A stretch of DNA of 64,000 nucleotides from Antedon bifida (taxonomy: Eukaryota; Echinodermata; Crinoidea; Comatulida; Antedonidae), in NCBI GenBank assembly GCA_963402885.1, contig OY727095.1, positions 31,253,001 to 31,317,000 on the forward strand, in the 5' to 3' direction. The translations under genes were made by a program, and so were the position numbers. Positions 11,546-23,135 of the stretch are shown here, piece by piece. Position 1 is the stretch's first letter; the number at the start of each line of letters is the position of its first letter. The notes under the pieces are model-generated. The model was given only the letters and a program-made list of their open reading frames with translations. It did not search any database and had not been told where the DNA came from.

Positions 11546-12524
11546 GATGATGATTTAAAGTTAAAATCTTTACTTAATTATATTAAGCCTGTCTGAAACG
11601 ATCAGCCATTGCACACAGACTCACTGGATAACTGATGAAATTCTCTCCAATGTCTCTATAGTCAATTTTGACTGAAGGATGCCTGATGATGATGATAGTT
11701 TTATATATGTAAATGTTTATTTTCTTTAATATTAGTTGGTGATTTATTAATGTAATATAAAACTTGAAAAGACAGATCATCAATGCAATCACAAAGTATG
11801 AAATTAATATTCATATCAATCATTATTAAAGATACAGTTAATAATCTACGTAATTATTTTGCTTTAATTTAATACGAAACGTAATGTGAATTGCTAATGC
11901 CGGACACTCCTAATGCTTTGCCTCGTGAGAATCCCATGTGAAATATTTAATGAAAAAATACATGTTAATATCCCGCACGATTACAATTGTAGACATACAG
12001 TCGGTTTAATTAAATAACTATGTGGCATCTATGATTGCGAAAAATTAGAGCAGCCATCATCGGTAGCGGCAAAGCTTATTGGAGAAGATTTGTTTGTCAG
12101 ACATTTTCTTAGCCATGGAAAAGTTAACTGCTCCATTCATATCCTGAGGGAATTTGATGTCTCTCCCTCGGGAATAGGAGGATAGATTCTAGTGGTCTGA
12201 TTGAATTTCACAGTATTTCCTGGTGGATTTTTCTATTTTCTTGATGTGGTTGTATTAATCATGCTTTACTTGGATAATGAACTTGTATTAATTATGATAG
12301 TTGTTATGGTTAGGGTGTTCAGTATATTAATGAACTGAACTTTTGATATGTACGACTTTTAATTAACTGTATTTTTTTCTAACCATGTCTGGCATCTGGT
12401 AATGTCATTCAAAACTGATGCTAAATGAACCCTTGGAAAAATATAGATTGCTTAGCTGAATTATTATGTCTTTAAAATTAATTTATTGCTTCAGAATATA
12501 ATCATATTTCTCTAGCATTAGTAC

Positions 12525-12605
12525 TGATTGGATGGTGGTTGTTGTTATTGCTTACCAATCCTTGAATGCTGGGTTCAAATCCTGACTAAGTACCAGAAAT
12601 GTTCT
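12525..12605 (+). repeat. tRNA-derived SINE fragment
   Basis: GGATGGTGGTTGTTGTTATT followed by CTTACCAATCC and TGGGTTCAAATCCTGACTAA resembles the head of the SINE family, with a good B-box. The body and tail are missing. Confidence 0.55.
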
Positions 12606-14208
12606 TATAGCAAATATAATGCTATTAACAATACAGGTTAGAAAAGTGTAAGTTAATTCCTTATTTAATTCACCAAATATTATTACATATTGTACATCGA
12701 ATGTGTTCGTTTTTGTTCGTCGTATACAACTCTTTTTTTTTGCTGTCATTATCTTGGCAATGAAATCTACATTATGTGTCATAGAAAAGCTTACAAAAAC
12801 ATTGCACCCTTGAAATGGTAATTGCAGAGTGCCAAATCATATCAAATATACATCGTTTAACACCAATTCCCCCTTGTTCACATTTAACAAAATGATAACT
12901 CACAAAATAAAACCAATGATTGCTTGCTACATAAGTTCTGAACCTGCTTCCCATGGACGTGATGAATTGTGGGATAAACACGGGACCTCCTTAATCAGAT
13001 CATTTATCTAATTATCATTTGGCTGACGAAGCATGTTGTATTGGTTTGAGTTTTGATGGGATGCTTCCTCCACTACTTTTGAACACCAGGTGAAGGCCAA
13101 TGTACTGCTTTAGGCCTTGATCATATCCTACTACTTTAACACCCTAATATTTATATAAGATAAAAACCCCTTGTCATACAAACAAATTATCCATCTTGTT
13201 AATTTTTTTAGAAGAAATGTAATTGATCATTAACATTTTTACCTACCAATTACAAAGTTCAAATCCTACCATTGTCACAGTAAACATTTTTTTCTTGTGA
13301 CAAAAATCAATGCCATTAATACCAAAGTACAAGTTTATTTCTCTTGCATTTTTATGATTACTATAGTTTAAAATTTCACTTTGATCAAATCATTTAATAC
13401 TTTAATACAACTCCATTAAATTTCTTAAGATCTCTTGTGGTGAGTATAGTCTACAACATTATGATCAATATTGTAGGCCAAATATACTTGTAAGCAAAGG
13501 AACAGTTTTCCACCACCTATTATATGTAACATTTATTCTACAACTATAGGTTCAAATTAGTGGTTTTTTTTTACATGAGTCACAAATATATATCCAAGCA
13601 ATGAGTTAATATAACTAAAAATATGCATGCCATTACATTTGTATTTATTTTTGTAATACATTTTGGGATTAAATTTGTGATTAATTTAATTAAAATTGTG
13701 GCAGATGAGGCTTCTGGGTAAAATATGAGTGATTTAACGATCTACGTCTCTCAAATTTTAATCTCTCTTTCAATCCGGTATTTAATACTCATCCTATGGG
13801 TATAATCCTCCACGCTTTTAGTTTTATAATATATGTCATAATATTGTGTAAATATCGGTTTATGTTTGCATAGTCGAGTCATGTGGTTTGAGTTGTCTAA
13901 TCCCAAGAGAGAACGCTGCCAGGGTTTGTTAGTCGTCGAAGACAGATATGACGCTGTTTTGAGCGGAGTGTTCTTCCGTTATGTGAATATCATAACAGTA
14001 TACAAGTATACCTTATCATTACTCATGTCATTTTCAGACCATTGAATCATGAGCCAGTTTTATATATATATATAGTATACAACATTTTAAAATTTGAATA
14101 TGTCTGTAATTATTGAAGTCTGAAGAATATTGGTTTTTTTCCTATAGTTTGAAAAAAAACATATTTAGTGATATATTCATTGTGCACTTTGCATTCTGGA
14201 ATTAGTTT

Positions 14209-14360
14209 GTTTGTTTGTTTGTTTTATTCGGTACTCAAGAAATACAACAAAAATACCAGGATGACCCATAAAGCTGAAACAGCTTAATTCCAATGGGGTC
14301 CTTTAAACAAGCAAGTTAGATAATAATGTGTACATTATAAATGCATACTAATACAGTAAA
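14209..14360 (-). repeat. Probable LINE 3'-end fragment, minus strand
   Basis: A (GTTT)n run leads into TTTTATTCGGTACTCAAGAA and AAAAATACCAGG..ACCCATAAAG, then an AACAGCTTAA block. Similar T-rich starts followed by AATACAAAAATACC occur at 36755, which suggests reversed LINE tails. Confidence 0.4.
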
Positions 14361-15260
14361 CAGAAACATCCATATACAATATACTATCATCATATAGTAT
14401 ATTTAGTGTGTACAGTTTTGTATTGTTAAGACAGTAATAATATTATTATTAATATTTGCTCCATGGTTAACCAAAATAGACATATTCCTATTCTATTTTA
14501 ATGATCAAGTCATTAAAATGAAAGCACTCAGAAACTGAGTGAAGTACTTGACAAAATATTGCCACAGAGGGTGCATGTTGATATTTCGGCCCATGTTAAA
14601 AGAATAAAAAAAATGTATTGGAGAAGTTATTAATGAACCGATTTTCTTGAATTTCAATATGCATGTTCTGTAAGAATATACCTATTTACACCAAAATATT
14701 CAGTATGATAACTTGAAAAGTGTAGGTGCTTAGTATCGTGCTAACAAACAAACAAAGCAAGTACTATACTACTATATAAAAATCTATTTAGTTGAGTAAT
14801 AAGTTGAAACGAGAGGTTACTTTTTTCAATTTAAAGAGTCACTATTTCATATTTAATTTTTTAATTTTATTTCTTTATTTAATATAACATTTTTAAGACC
14901 AGTTCATTCTAAAATGAATTAATGTAAAAATACATACACAACATTTGTCATACTCAAAATTCATTAAATACATTCTATAGACTAAAGTTGTGTTAGTTTA
15001 AAATTATTGTAACTTCAATTAATAGCTTGTTCACCTACTGTGTAATTTAATTTCTTGGCATATTAAAAATCATCCTACTCAAGAAGAAATTAAATTAAGA
15101 ATACATTTTTTATTTCAAAGTTTTAAGTGTATATTAATTAAATTTTCATCAGACTTCATTTTAAAAAGTTTCTAGTGAATCTGAGTGTTTTTTTAATTTA
15201 ATTTCCAGGACCACTTAAAGGAGGGTTTTCAATTATTTTAACTCCATTTTTCAATTACCG

Positions 15261-15286
15261 GTGTGTGTGTGTGTGTATATATATAT
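15261..15286. repeat. (GT)n(AT)n microsatellite
   Basis: An alternating GT run passing directly into an AT run. Confidence 0.9.
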
Positions 15287-15460
15287 TGCAGATTATTAGT
15301 ATTATAGTCTGGTTTTATTCAGGGTAAACAACCACCATGTCAAGAAATATTTTATGTGAAGATCAACATACAAAAAATGCAATATTCTGTTTATAATAAT
15401 GCGATATATCTTTTGCCAAATGACAAATAGTCAATTGAATAAATTTCATGTTACATTGTA

Positions 15461-15610
15461 AAATTTATTTTATTTATTTATTTATTCAACTTTGTTTTAC
15501 AAGGGTAGCCCAAACAGCTTACTACAGCAATAAAGAGGCCCTCTAAAAAACAATTCAACAATATACAAACAACATTCAAACATAAAGATACAAGAGGATT
15601 CATAAAGTTA
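15461..15610 (-). repeat. Probable LINE 3'-end fragment, minus strand
   Basis: A (TTTA)n tract is followed by TTCAACTTTGTTTTACAAGG and GCCCAAACAGCTTACTACAG. The layout resembles the reversed tails at 14209 and 58500. No coding remnant was found. Confidence 0.4.
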
Positions 15611-16119
15611 AAATTCTCAAACAGATTTAAAAAGTTAATGTACAATAAATTAGAAAAATGCTAAAATTCATTAAAAAATGAAACTTTAAACTTTAAGTTT
15701 TTTATGCTCAAATGGATTATATCTATGTATAAAATTTCCGATAATAAATTCAGATTATTGTTTGATCATCATTCACAAATGATGTGGAATTTATTGTAAT
15801 TTACTGGGCGTCAAAATTGTCAACTTCACGTCGTCTGCTTGTTTAACAGACGACCTATGACGCACTTAAACGACAAAATATGCTACAGTATCCGACCCAT
15901 AGTCACCATCGTGAGTATTGTATAGCCATTTTCGACATTCCTCTCTCAGTTTTAGTGGCATTGAGCTTGGCCATCAGGTGAACGTAACGAGATTGAATGG
16001 GCGTGTGCCGCAAATGAAACTAACCAACCGCAATGATCTTTCTATTTCGTGTTTATTTGTTTATAGTTAAATTCAATTATTACTTTTGAAGTTTGAAGTC
16101 TGTTGCTTAGTTTAAGAAG

Positions 16120-16367
16120 TTTATATCAACTTCTGTCATTCTTATATTTTAGAAAATGTTATGATGGTATGGTAGCTTGGTGATTTACATGTGTGCACTA
16201 CCAATTCCTGGTTCTTTGGTTCAAATCCCATGGCTTCATCACATTTATATCAACTTCTGTCATTCTTATATTTTAGAAAATGTTATGATGGCATGGTAGC
16301 TTGGTGATTCACATGTGTGCACTACCAATTCCTGGTTCTTTGGTTTAAATCCTAAGGATTCATCACA
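16120..16367 (+). repeat. 124-bp tandem duplication carrying a tRNA-like segment
   Basis: Two copies begin TTTATATCAACTTCTGTCAT (16120 and 16244) and are nearly identical through TTTGGTTCAAATCC. Each includes ATGGTAGCTTGGTGATT, an A-box-like block, and a B-box-like GGTTCAAATCC, so a decayed SINE head was duplicated together with its flank. Confidence 0.88.
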
Positions 16368-18324
16368 ATGCCAGGATTATTCTCCAATGCAAAATCTAGT
16401 GTCTTAATTCATATAAAGTTACTTTAAATTTATCAATGGTTCTAAACTCACGATCGGTATCATTTATTATTGCAAAATATGATTTTGATATACAAGTCAG
16501 TGTTTAATTGGAATCAAATGTGAAGATGACAATAACAGATAACAAGCTATTATCAATATGAAATTAATTACTCTATCATCCGTTATAAACATCTGCAACG
16601 AATCACAGTCTTTTATTTCCGTTTGGTAAGACAATTTTTTGGAAAGTATTTGATATTGTCACCCAAAATTGTCACCCACAGTTCCCAAAAATCAATTCTT
16701 CCATTGTTTGTTTTATTCTTTAACTCCATTGTGTACACAATCTTGTTACTTTTACAAAATCTCTTTGCAAAAACTTTTGACACCAGATTTTGTCAGCAAT
16801 ACCATTATTGTTAGTTACTTTTGCAAAATCGTTTTTGCGGAAAATGCTTATGGTAAAGTTCAAATGTACTAATGGCAAAGAGTAAACAAATTTATCAATA
16901 ATAAGGCTTCTTTATACTTGTTAGAAATCACTGATCACTCTTCATAGCCAATCAGCTATTAAGAAACATTCTATTTAACCAATCAAGCGTGCAGATCTAT
17001 TTCTAACAGTAAATCAATGTCGCAAATGGGACTTATGTTTTATATGTTTGCTCAATGGTGCGAAGCGTTGAAGTAGTTCTGTTTATTTGCTTCTGTTGAA
17101 ATAAACTGTAGTGATGGATTGTTTATGGATTTCGGAGTTTTTGTAAATTTACTACAGGCACAACGACCAAGTTCTGTATTTATTTACGTTGACGTTAAAA
17201 CGATTAATTCCTTGGTTATGTTTGTCAGGTTAAATTCCATCTGCTAACTGAATTGGTTTTAAAGAGAATATTTCTTCAAGCCTTTCCAGAATCCAAGATC
17301 TATGAAAACCCTGGTTCATGCTGACTCTAATAAATTAATATCAAGCAATTGACTTAATGAAATAAGCCCTACTTAATTTTACGGTATATTTTGATTGACA
17401 AAGACAATATGGTTTTTAAAACCGTATTTTGTAAGAATGGTATTTTCTTGCCAACAGAAATCGGTCTGTTAAATAAACCACCAAAAAAAGAACTGGTCTT
17501 AAGTACGGTTTTAATCCGATCTCGGTTGAAAAAAACTGTTTGTAAAAACAGTTTCCGCTGAAAACAATTTTTAGCTGCAATGCAATCACGGTCTCAACTT
17601 GATCTCAGAAGGTCACTGAATGGAGTGAGTAAAAAATTAGGCTGCAACATGATTTTTGTTTTAACAAATCACCAAAAACCGGTTTCCAATAAAACTGTTC
17701 TTTTGTTTTTTGTCTATAGAAACATGCCCTTATTCTACTGTGTATAATTTAAAATGTTCTTAATATTCAGATTAGAAATAACTTTAGTTAAAGTAGATCA
17801 AAATGTTGAATTAACTTAACAGTATCAAGTTCATGTCGTTATTTGGAATAACACTTTTTTTACACCAGCTATCGTGTGTCCTATTTAATTAGCATTACCT
17901 CATTATTACAGTATAGACTTTGCTTACAAATCTGTGTATCAATTCGTTCCCTCTGAACTGTGAAATTGGTGATTGTCTGAACAAGAACTAATGTAGACTA
18001 TATCTACCCACACAGATATCACTTGTTTTTTATCAGTTTGTTCTTCTATGTTCTTGTATGTTAATAATTACATACATTTCTGGATTACTGAGATATAGCC
18101 AGTATATACCAACCCACCCACTCATAAAGGGAAATTGTTTACTGATATTTATGTAATTGATTTAGTTGACGTCATCTGGTTTTGGTTCTGTGGCAATACA
18201 TTTCTAGACTTTTATTACATACAGGAGATTAAATTAAGATTTAAACTTTATGTATCTATTCACATTTATTATGTTTAATGTGAAACATTATCTATTTCAA
18301 CAATATGTCTACTTTATTACCAAG

Positions 18325-18540
18325 TGGCGCTGTAGCTTGGTAGTTAACGTGCCTTCCAATCCCAAGGTCCTGGGTTCAATCCCAAGCTAGTGCCAGGGTT
18401 CATTCCTGACCTGATGTAACTCACGACTCTTTCAACTCCACTCCCTAAGCCTCAAATGAGACTTAGTTTAGAAGCACGATAAATTATAAAGTATAAAATA
18501 GTTTATCCATCCTGTAATGACGAGTTTGTTCTTACAGTTG
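18325..18540 (+). repeat. tRNA-derived SINE, longest copy
   Basis: GGCGCTGTAGCTTGGTAGTT contains an A-box-like TAGCTTGGTAG. CTGGGTTCAATCCC supplies the B-box. Compared with the copy at 9770, it has an extra internal segment (TTCATTCCTGACCTGATG) before ACTCCACTCCCTAAGCCTCA. The tail ends near TTATCCATCCTGTAATGACG. It does not fold as an intact tRNA gene. Confidence 0.85.
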
Positions 18541-18923
18541 GATTTTTTTTTTAAAGTTTATTTCTCCATATAACTTCTACTAGGTTTATTTCCATATAAA
18601 ATAATTATTTGGTAGAATCAGAAACTCTCCATTGCACCAAATTGGTGTTCATGATTTTACTCATGACTTCAGTCATTCCACTTCCTTCCTCAGTGCTGTC
18701 TTTTCTTCAAGATGTTGGCCTACATGTCAGATCATCAACAAAATTTACAAAATTGATTAAAGATGTACAACAACACTAACAAAGCTAAACATGTTTGTTG
18801 CGGAGAGACAGTTATAGATATTTCATGTTTATGTATCATGAATAGGCGTACTTATATTTTGATTTTTCAAGTGTGTTTCTACTTCCTTTTTTATAAAATA
18901 AAAGTCCATTTACTTAGTCTATT

Positions 18924-19276
18924 AAACATGTATTGTCCCCCTGAAAAAATAATTCTTAAAAATGTTTGGTTGAATATGCCATTTTGATGTCACATAACAG
19001 TTATCCACTTCGACCAAAAATTGGATTTTAAAAAAATTATTTACCTGAAAAAATTTAATTTAAAGCAAAAAATAGTCAAATTGGCTGCCAGCCAATGGGT
19101 TTTTGGTTGAATTTAACCATTTATTTTGTTATTTTATAGGTGGAAACATTATTTTTTTTCATTTTTTTTCTATGGAAGTGATTAAATGTATTAAAACTAC
19201 AAAATAGCCTATTTAAAGTCTTGATTAAATTAATCTTTATTTTTCATGTTTTTGGGGAACAATACTGTACATCTTT
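18924..19276. repeat. Non-autonomous element with GTCCCC termini, copy 2
   Basis: The left end ATGTATTGTCCCCCTGAAAA and the right end (reverse complement AAAGATGTACAGTATTGTTCCCC) correspond to the termini at 5635-5961. Internal blocks such as TATGCCATTTTGATGTCA and ATAGCCTATTTAAAGTC are shared. It is about 26 bp longer than copy 1. Confidence 0.78.
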
Positions 19277-19805
19277 AGAATAGAAAGGATACAATTGAAG
19301 TCCAGATTAACTATAGTACTGTACAGTATATGGTTGTGTCTGAACATATAAAACTGCCCAGTGTGTAAAACATTTATCCCTACACATCTGACAATTCATA
19401 ACACCAAGGAAGATCACTTCCTTGATAACACCCATCAATGTCAAATGTTCTAGACAAAAATTATCCCAGTAGCATAATAGAATTGGAATTTTTTAGTAAA
19501 TTTTCAGCAACAGAACTCTATAAACAGCTGAAATATTTCCAGTTACTTTTTTTTTTATTTTTCCCTGGAAATACCTCTTTATTAAGTGCCAGTTGTTTTC
19601 ACATCCGAAATTTCTCTCCCAAATTCACATAATGTAGAAATTCATGGTATCCTGTTTGTGAGGGGTCAAATTGACTTCCTTCGTAATTGTGTTTGCCTTC
19701 ACAAAAGTGATAGCAATTTGTGTGATACCAAGCATGTCGATTTAGCCTAGTATGTGTCGGTTATTATTTTCGTCTTGGTGCTAATATAATTAGTTTGATC
19801 GCTTA

Positions 19806-19944
19806 AACTCTATCTACACTATCAAACATCATGTGACAAAAAAATGTGATGTTCCCATATATAGACATGATGATGTCATATCACTACTATATTTGGGCAC
19901 ATCACACTTTTTTGTCAAAACAGTTTGATAGTGTAGACAGAGCT
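19806..19944. repeat. PIF/Harbinger-like palindromic MITE, copy 4
   Basis: Termini AACTCTATCTACACTATCAA and TTTGATAGTGTAGACAGAGCT, with TTA on both flanks. It is in the opposite arrangement to copies 1-3, with the GACATGATGATGTCATATCA core on the left. Confidence 0.9.
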
Positions 19945-21149
19945 TTAGAAACGCTATGATAATATTCAGGTTTTTTCCTTTTTGTACTCATTTATATTGT
20001 GATTCTAGATTCATGTTTAATTAATATGTGTTTATAATAATATTGAAAACATATACAATAATTTCATACTTGTTCTGTTGATTTTATGTTATCTTGATAC
20101 CTGAATTAATAATACTGTAATGTAATACCAATTTGTATTACACTTACAGTATATTTATACAGGTATAAGAAATGTCACTATATTCTTTCATCATAAATAT
20201 ACAAGAGTCTTTACACTGACTGAGTTCAATTTCTCGTTGTCTTGTGCCTGTGTACAAGGGTGTATGACACGATCAAAGTTTTCTTGAGTTCAAACCAAGT
20301 CATATGATTTCTTAACTAAAAATAACAGTTCCAAGACAAGGTATAAAGATTCACAGAAAGCGTCACTTCCATACCATAAATAGAAAGAGCTGTTTATAAC
20401 AATTAAATTGTATCCAAGAGATGGTCTTCTTACCTAACCTACCTATTCCCATTGATGTACATTGTCATTGTTTTATTCAATTGTAATGTTTTCTTTACCG
20501 CTAGTTACCACCATGACTATCTGATTACCCAGAGTTCCCGCGAGAACCTCATCATTCAGCACCCCTTAGCAACAGCCACCTAGCAATACGATTTTAACAA
20601 CAGGGTCAATTTTTTAACAGCTATCAAATCTTGTTAGGATGTCATGTCGTTCGTCGGGTCTGGTTTTTTTTGCATGTTGACACATGTATGCGCACCTGGT
20701 GGTTTTTTGTATATTCTGCGTTTTTTCAAAATCTTGATTATGAATAAACTTTGTAACATGGTAGGCTATTCCTTCTTAAGAGAAGAAAGTGGGGTTAGGA
20801 TGGTACGTTGCTTTTTTGTTCAATGGTGGAAAGTTGAATGCAAAATACACTAGTGAAGAAATGATATATCCAATCAAGTCAGGTTGGTTGATAAATATTT
20901 TGTAGCAACTTCAATCAGGCTCCTGAAGAAAAATAATAGAGTAATTTATAATCTAATTCCATCATAATTTATTATTGTTCATTCAGTACTTATTGTAAAT
21001 TATTTATTAAATATATATAGTTATTGTTATTTGATATCATAAATAAAGAGATTGTTATATATTATTTATATATTACATATATATGACTTTTGATATAGTT
21101 ATTGTTACTTCAAAATCGTAATTACAGTTGATAAACAATTATTACTGTA

Positions 21150-21350
21150 TAATAATAATCGTATTTTATTATATAATATATATTTTTAATTGTAATTGTA
21201 TGTTGTATGTGATTAATGGAGATGTTAATATTAATGTTAAATTTTTTTATTATATTATTTATCCAATTTTTGCTATAAATTGTCACGATTGTTGTAATTC
21301 AGTTTATTTTAACTGCAAGAACAATTGAAATAAATAAACCTTGAAACCTT
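21150..21350 (+). repeat. Probable LINE 3' tail
   Basis: An AT-rich stretch ends in GAAATAAATAAACCTTGAAACCTT, a short-unit tail of the type left by CR1/L2-clade retrotransposition. The overlapping 66-codon frame is low-complexity and not a gene. Confidence 0.4.
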
Positions 21351-21488
21351 CATTATTATAATAATATGTTAAAAATGTCATTATTATACACATGTAAATA
21401 TATATGGTAGGCCCTACCTGTAAAAACAAATCAACAAAAATATTATTCATAACATTCAACTTATGGTAGTTTGTGGTTGTCTTTTCAG

Positions 21489-21819
21489 GTTTGGTGGAAA
21501 GAAAAGGAAGTTTGACAGTTTGTTAAACGATCCAGGTGAAACACTTGTAAAACAAAACACAGAGCAAGCTAGCAGCAAGCCAAAAATGAGTGATACAAAC
21601 GACGCAGACTTTCAAGAAACAACTTCACTGAAAAATAATTTAGAACAGGCACCTTGTTATAACAAGGATAATTGTGTATCAATAAAGAAAAACAGTGTGA
21701 ACATTACAAAAGTAGGCCAGAGATCCAGGACTGCATTTGTCAACGTATCTAAACGACCGTTAAAGCACAAGGTGTCAGCTAGTAAACGGTTCAGAAGGAA
21801 AAAGATTCTTCAGTTGTGA
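21489..21819 (+). CDS. ZCCHC4: ZCCHC4-like rRNA m6A methyltransferase, last coding exon
   Basis: After a CTTTTCAG acceptor this exon completes a lysine codon and continues FGGKKRKFDSLLNDPG for 109 codons to a TGA at 21817-21819. The tail is hydrophilic and lysine/arginine-rich, with KKRK near its start and KRFRRKKILQL at the very end. Both could act as nuclear or nucleolar localisation signals and in RNA contact. The human protein likewise ends in a basic tail, though the residues are not conserved, so support comes from splice phase (2), position and composition rather than alignment. No clear AATAAA follows within the next 100 bases. The 3' untranslated region would run into the minisatellite that starts at 21939. 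Confidence 0.75.
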
Positions 21820-21938
21820 GAAAGAACTCTCCTTTTTTTAAATCTTGTTTATGATTTTTGAAAAAGAGATACTGTAGTTAATTTATTTTAAATATTACTG
21901 AATATATGATATCAATCTATGGGTTGTCTAATGAATAG

Positions 21939-23135
21939 TTATAAGGAGAACAATAATGGCAGTGTTCTCCACAGTTCTCTGGTGAAGACTTATAAGGAGG
22001 ACACTAATGGCAGTGTTCTCCACAGTTCTCTGGTGAAGACTTATAAGGAAAAACAATAACGCCAGTGTTCTCCACAGTTCTCTGATAAAGGCTTATAAGG
22101 ATGACAATAATGCCAGTGTTCTCCATAATTCTCTGGTGCAGGCTTATAAGGACAATAACGCCAGTGTTCTCCACAATTCTTTGATGAAGGCTTATAAGAA
22201 GGACAATAACGCCAGTGTTCTCCACAATTCTCTGATAAAGGCTTATAAGGAGGACAATAATGCCAGTGTTCTCCACAGTTCTCTGGTGCAGGCTTATAAG
22301 GACAATAACGCCAGTGTTCTCCACAATTCTTTGATGAAGACTTATAAGGAAAACAATAACGCCAGTGTTCTCCACAGTTCTCTGGTGAAGGCTTATAAGG
22401 AAAACAATAACGCCAGTGTTCTCCACAATTCTCTGATAAAGGCTTATAAGGACAATAACGCCAGTGTTCTCCACAATTCTTTGATGAAGGCTTATAAGAA
22501 GGACAATAACGCCAGTGTTCTCCACAATTCTCTGATAAAGGCTTATAAGGACAATAACGCCAGTGTTCTCCACAATTCTTTGATGAAGGCTTATAAGAAG
22601 GACAATAACGCCAGTGTTCTCCACAATTCTCTGATAAAGGCTTATAAGGAGGACAATAATGCCAGTGTTCTCCACAGTTCTCTGGTGAAGGCTTATAAGG
22701 AGGACAATAACACGAGTGTTCTCCACAGTTCTCTTATGAAGATTTAGGAAGACAATAATTCCAGTGTTCTCCACAGTTCTCTGGTGCAGGCTTATAAGGA
22801 CAATAACGCCAGTGTTCTCTACAATTCTCTGATAAAGGCTTATAAGGAGGACAGTAATGCCAGTGTTCTCCATAATTCTATGGTGCAGGCTTATAAGGAC
22901 AATAACGCCAGTGTTCTCTACAGTTCTCTGGTGAAGGCCTATGGACAGACAATAATGCCAGTGTTCTCCACAGTTCTCTGGTGAAAGTTTATAAGGAGGA
23001 CAATAATGCCAGTGTTCTCCATAGTTCTCTGATAAAGTCTTGTAATGAGGACAATAACAAGCTTTTAACACCAATATTCTACACAGTTTTTTGAAGAAGC
23101 GTCCAAATGCTAATGTTCCTCAAAGTTCTCTGGAT
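21939..23135. repeat. Minisatellite with 48/51-bp units, about 22 copies
   Basis: The unit reads roughly GGCTTATAAGGAGGACAATA then ATGCCAGTGTTCTCCACAGT then TCTCTGGTGAA. A 3-bp-deleted class lacks one GAG/GAA codon. Because both lengths are multiples of three, long frames stay open on both strands: about 203 codons on the plus strand (repeat motif KAYKEDNNASVLHSSLV) and about 356 codons on the minus strand (VENTGVIVLLISLHQRT). Units after 23055 are degenerate. It begins 120 bp after the ZCCHC4 stop codon. I see no promoter, start context or splice evidence that it is translated, so I treat it as a tandem repeat. Confidence 0.93.

Larger units (their letters stand above)
9678..21488 (+). other. 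ZCCHC4 last intron, about 11.8 kb, repeat-rich
   Basis: This runs from donor GTAAGT at 9678 to acceptor CTTTTCAG at 21481-21488. It contains SINEs (9770, 12525, 18325), two small tandem duplications (10553 and 16120), probable LINE 3' ends (11336, 14209, 15461, 21150), a (GT)n tract (15261), the second GTCCCC-terminus element (18924) and a PIF-like MITE (19806). At 17395-17720 there is an unexplained cluster of AAACCG/CGGTTT words and small hairpins. I recognise no further exon; the open frames near 10348, 16623, 18763 and 20644 are AT-rich chance frames. Confidence 0.75.

Noticed and set aside
18325-18400. Functional tRNA gene
   Set aside because: The A- and B-box blocks belong to a repeated SINE. 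Acceptor-stem pairing is absent and several diverged copies exist.
21939-23055. CRISPR-like repeated array
   Set aside because: Units are contiguous without unique spacers, and the genome is eukaryotic.
22004-23074. 356-codon minus-strand protein made of repeats
   Set aside because: It is the product of a tandem array with unit lengths divisible by three. No promoter, flanking unique coding sequence or splice evidence was seen, so it is noted as a finding but not as a gene.
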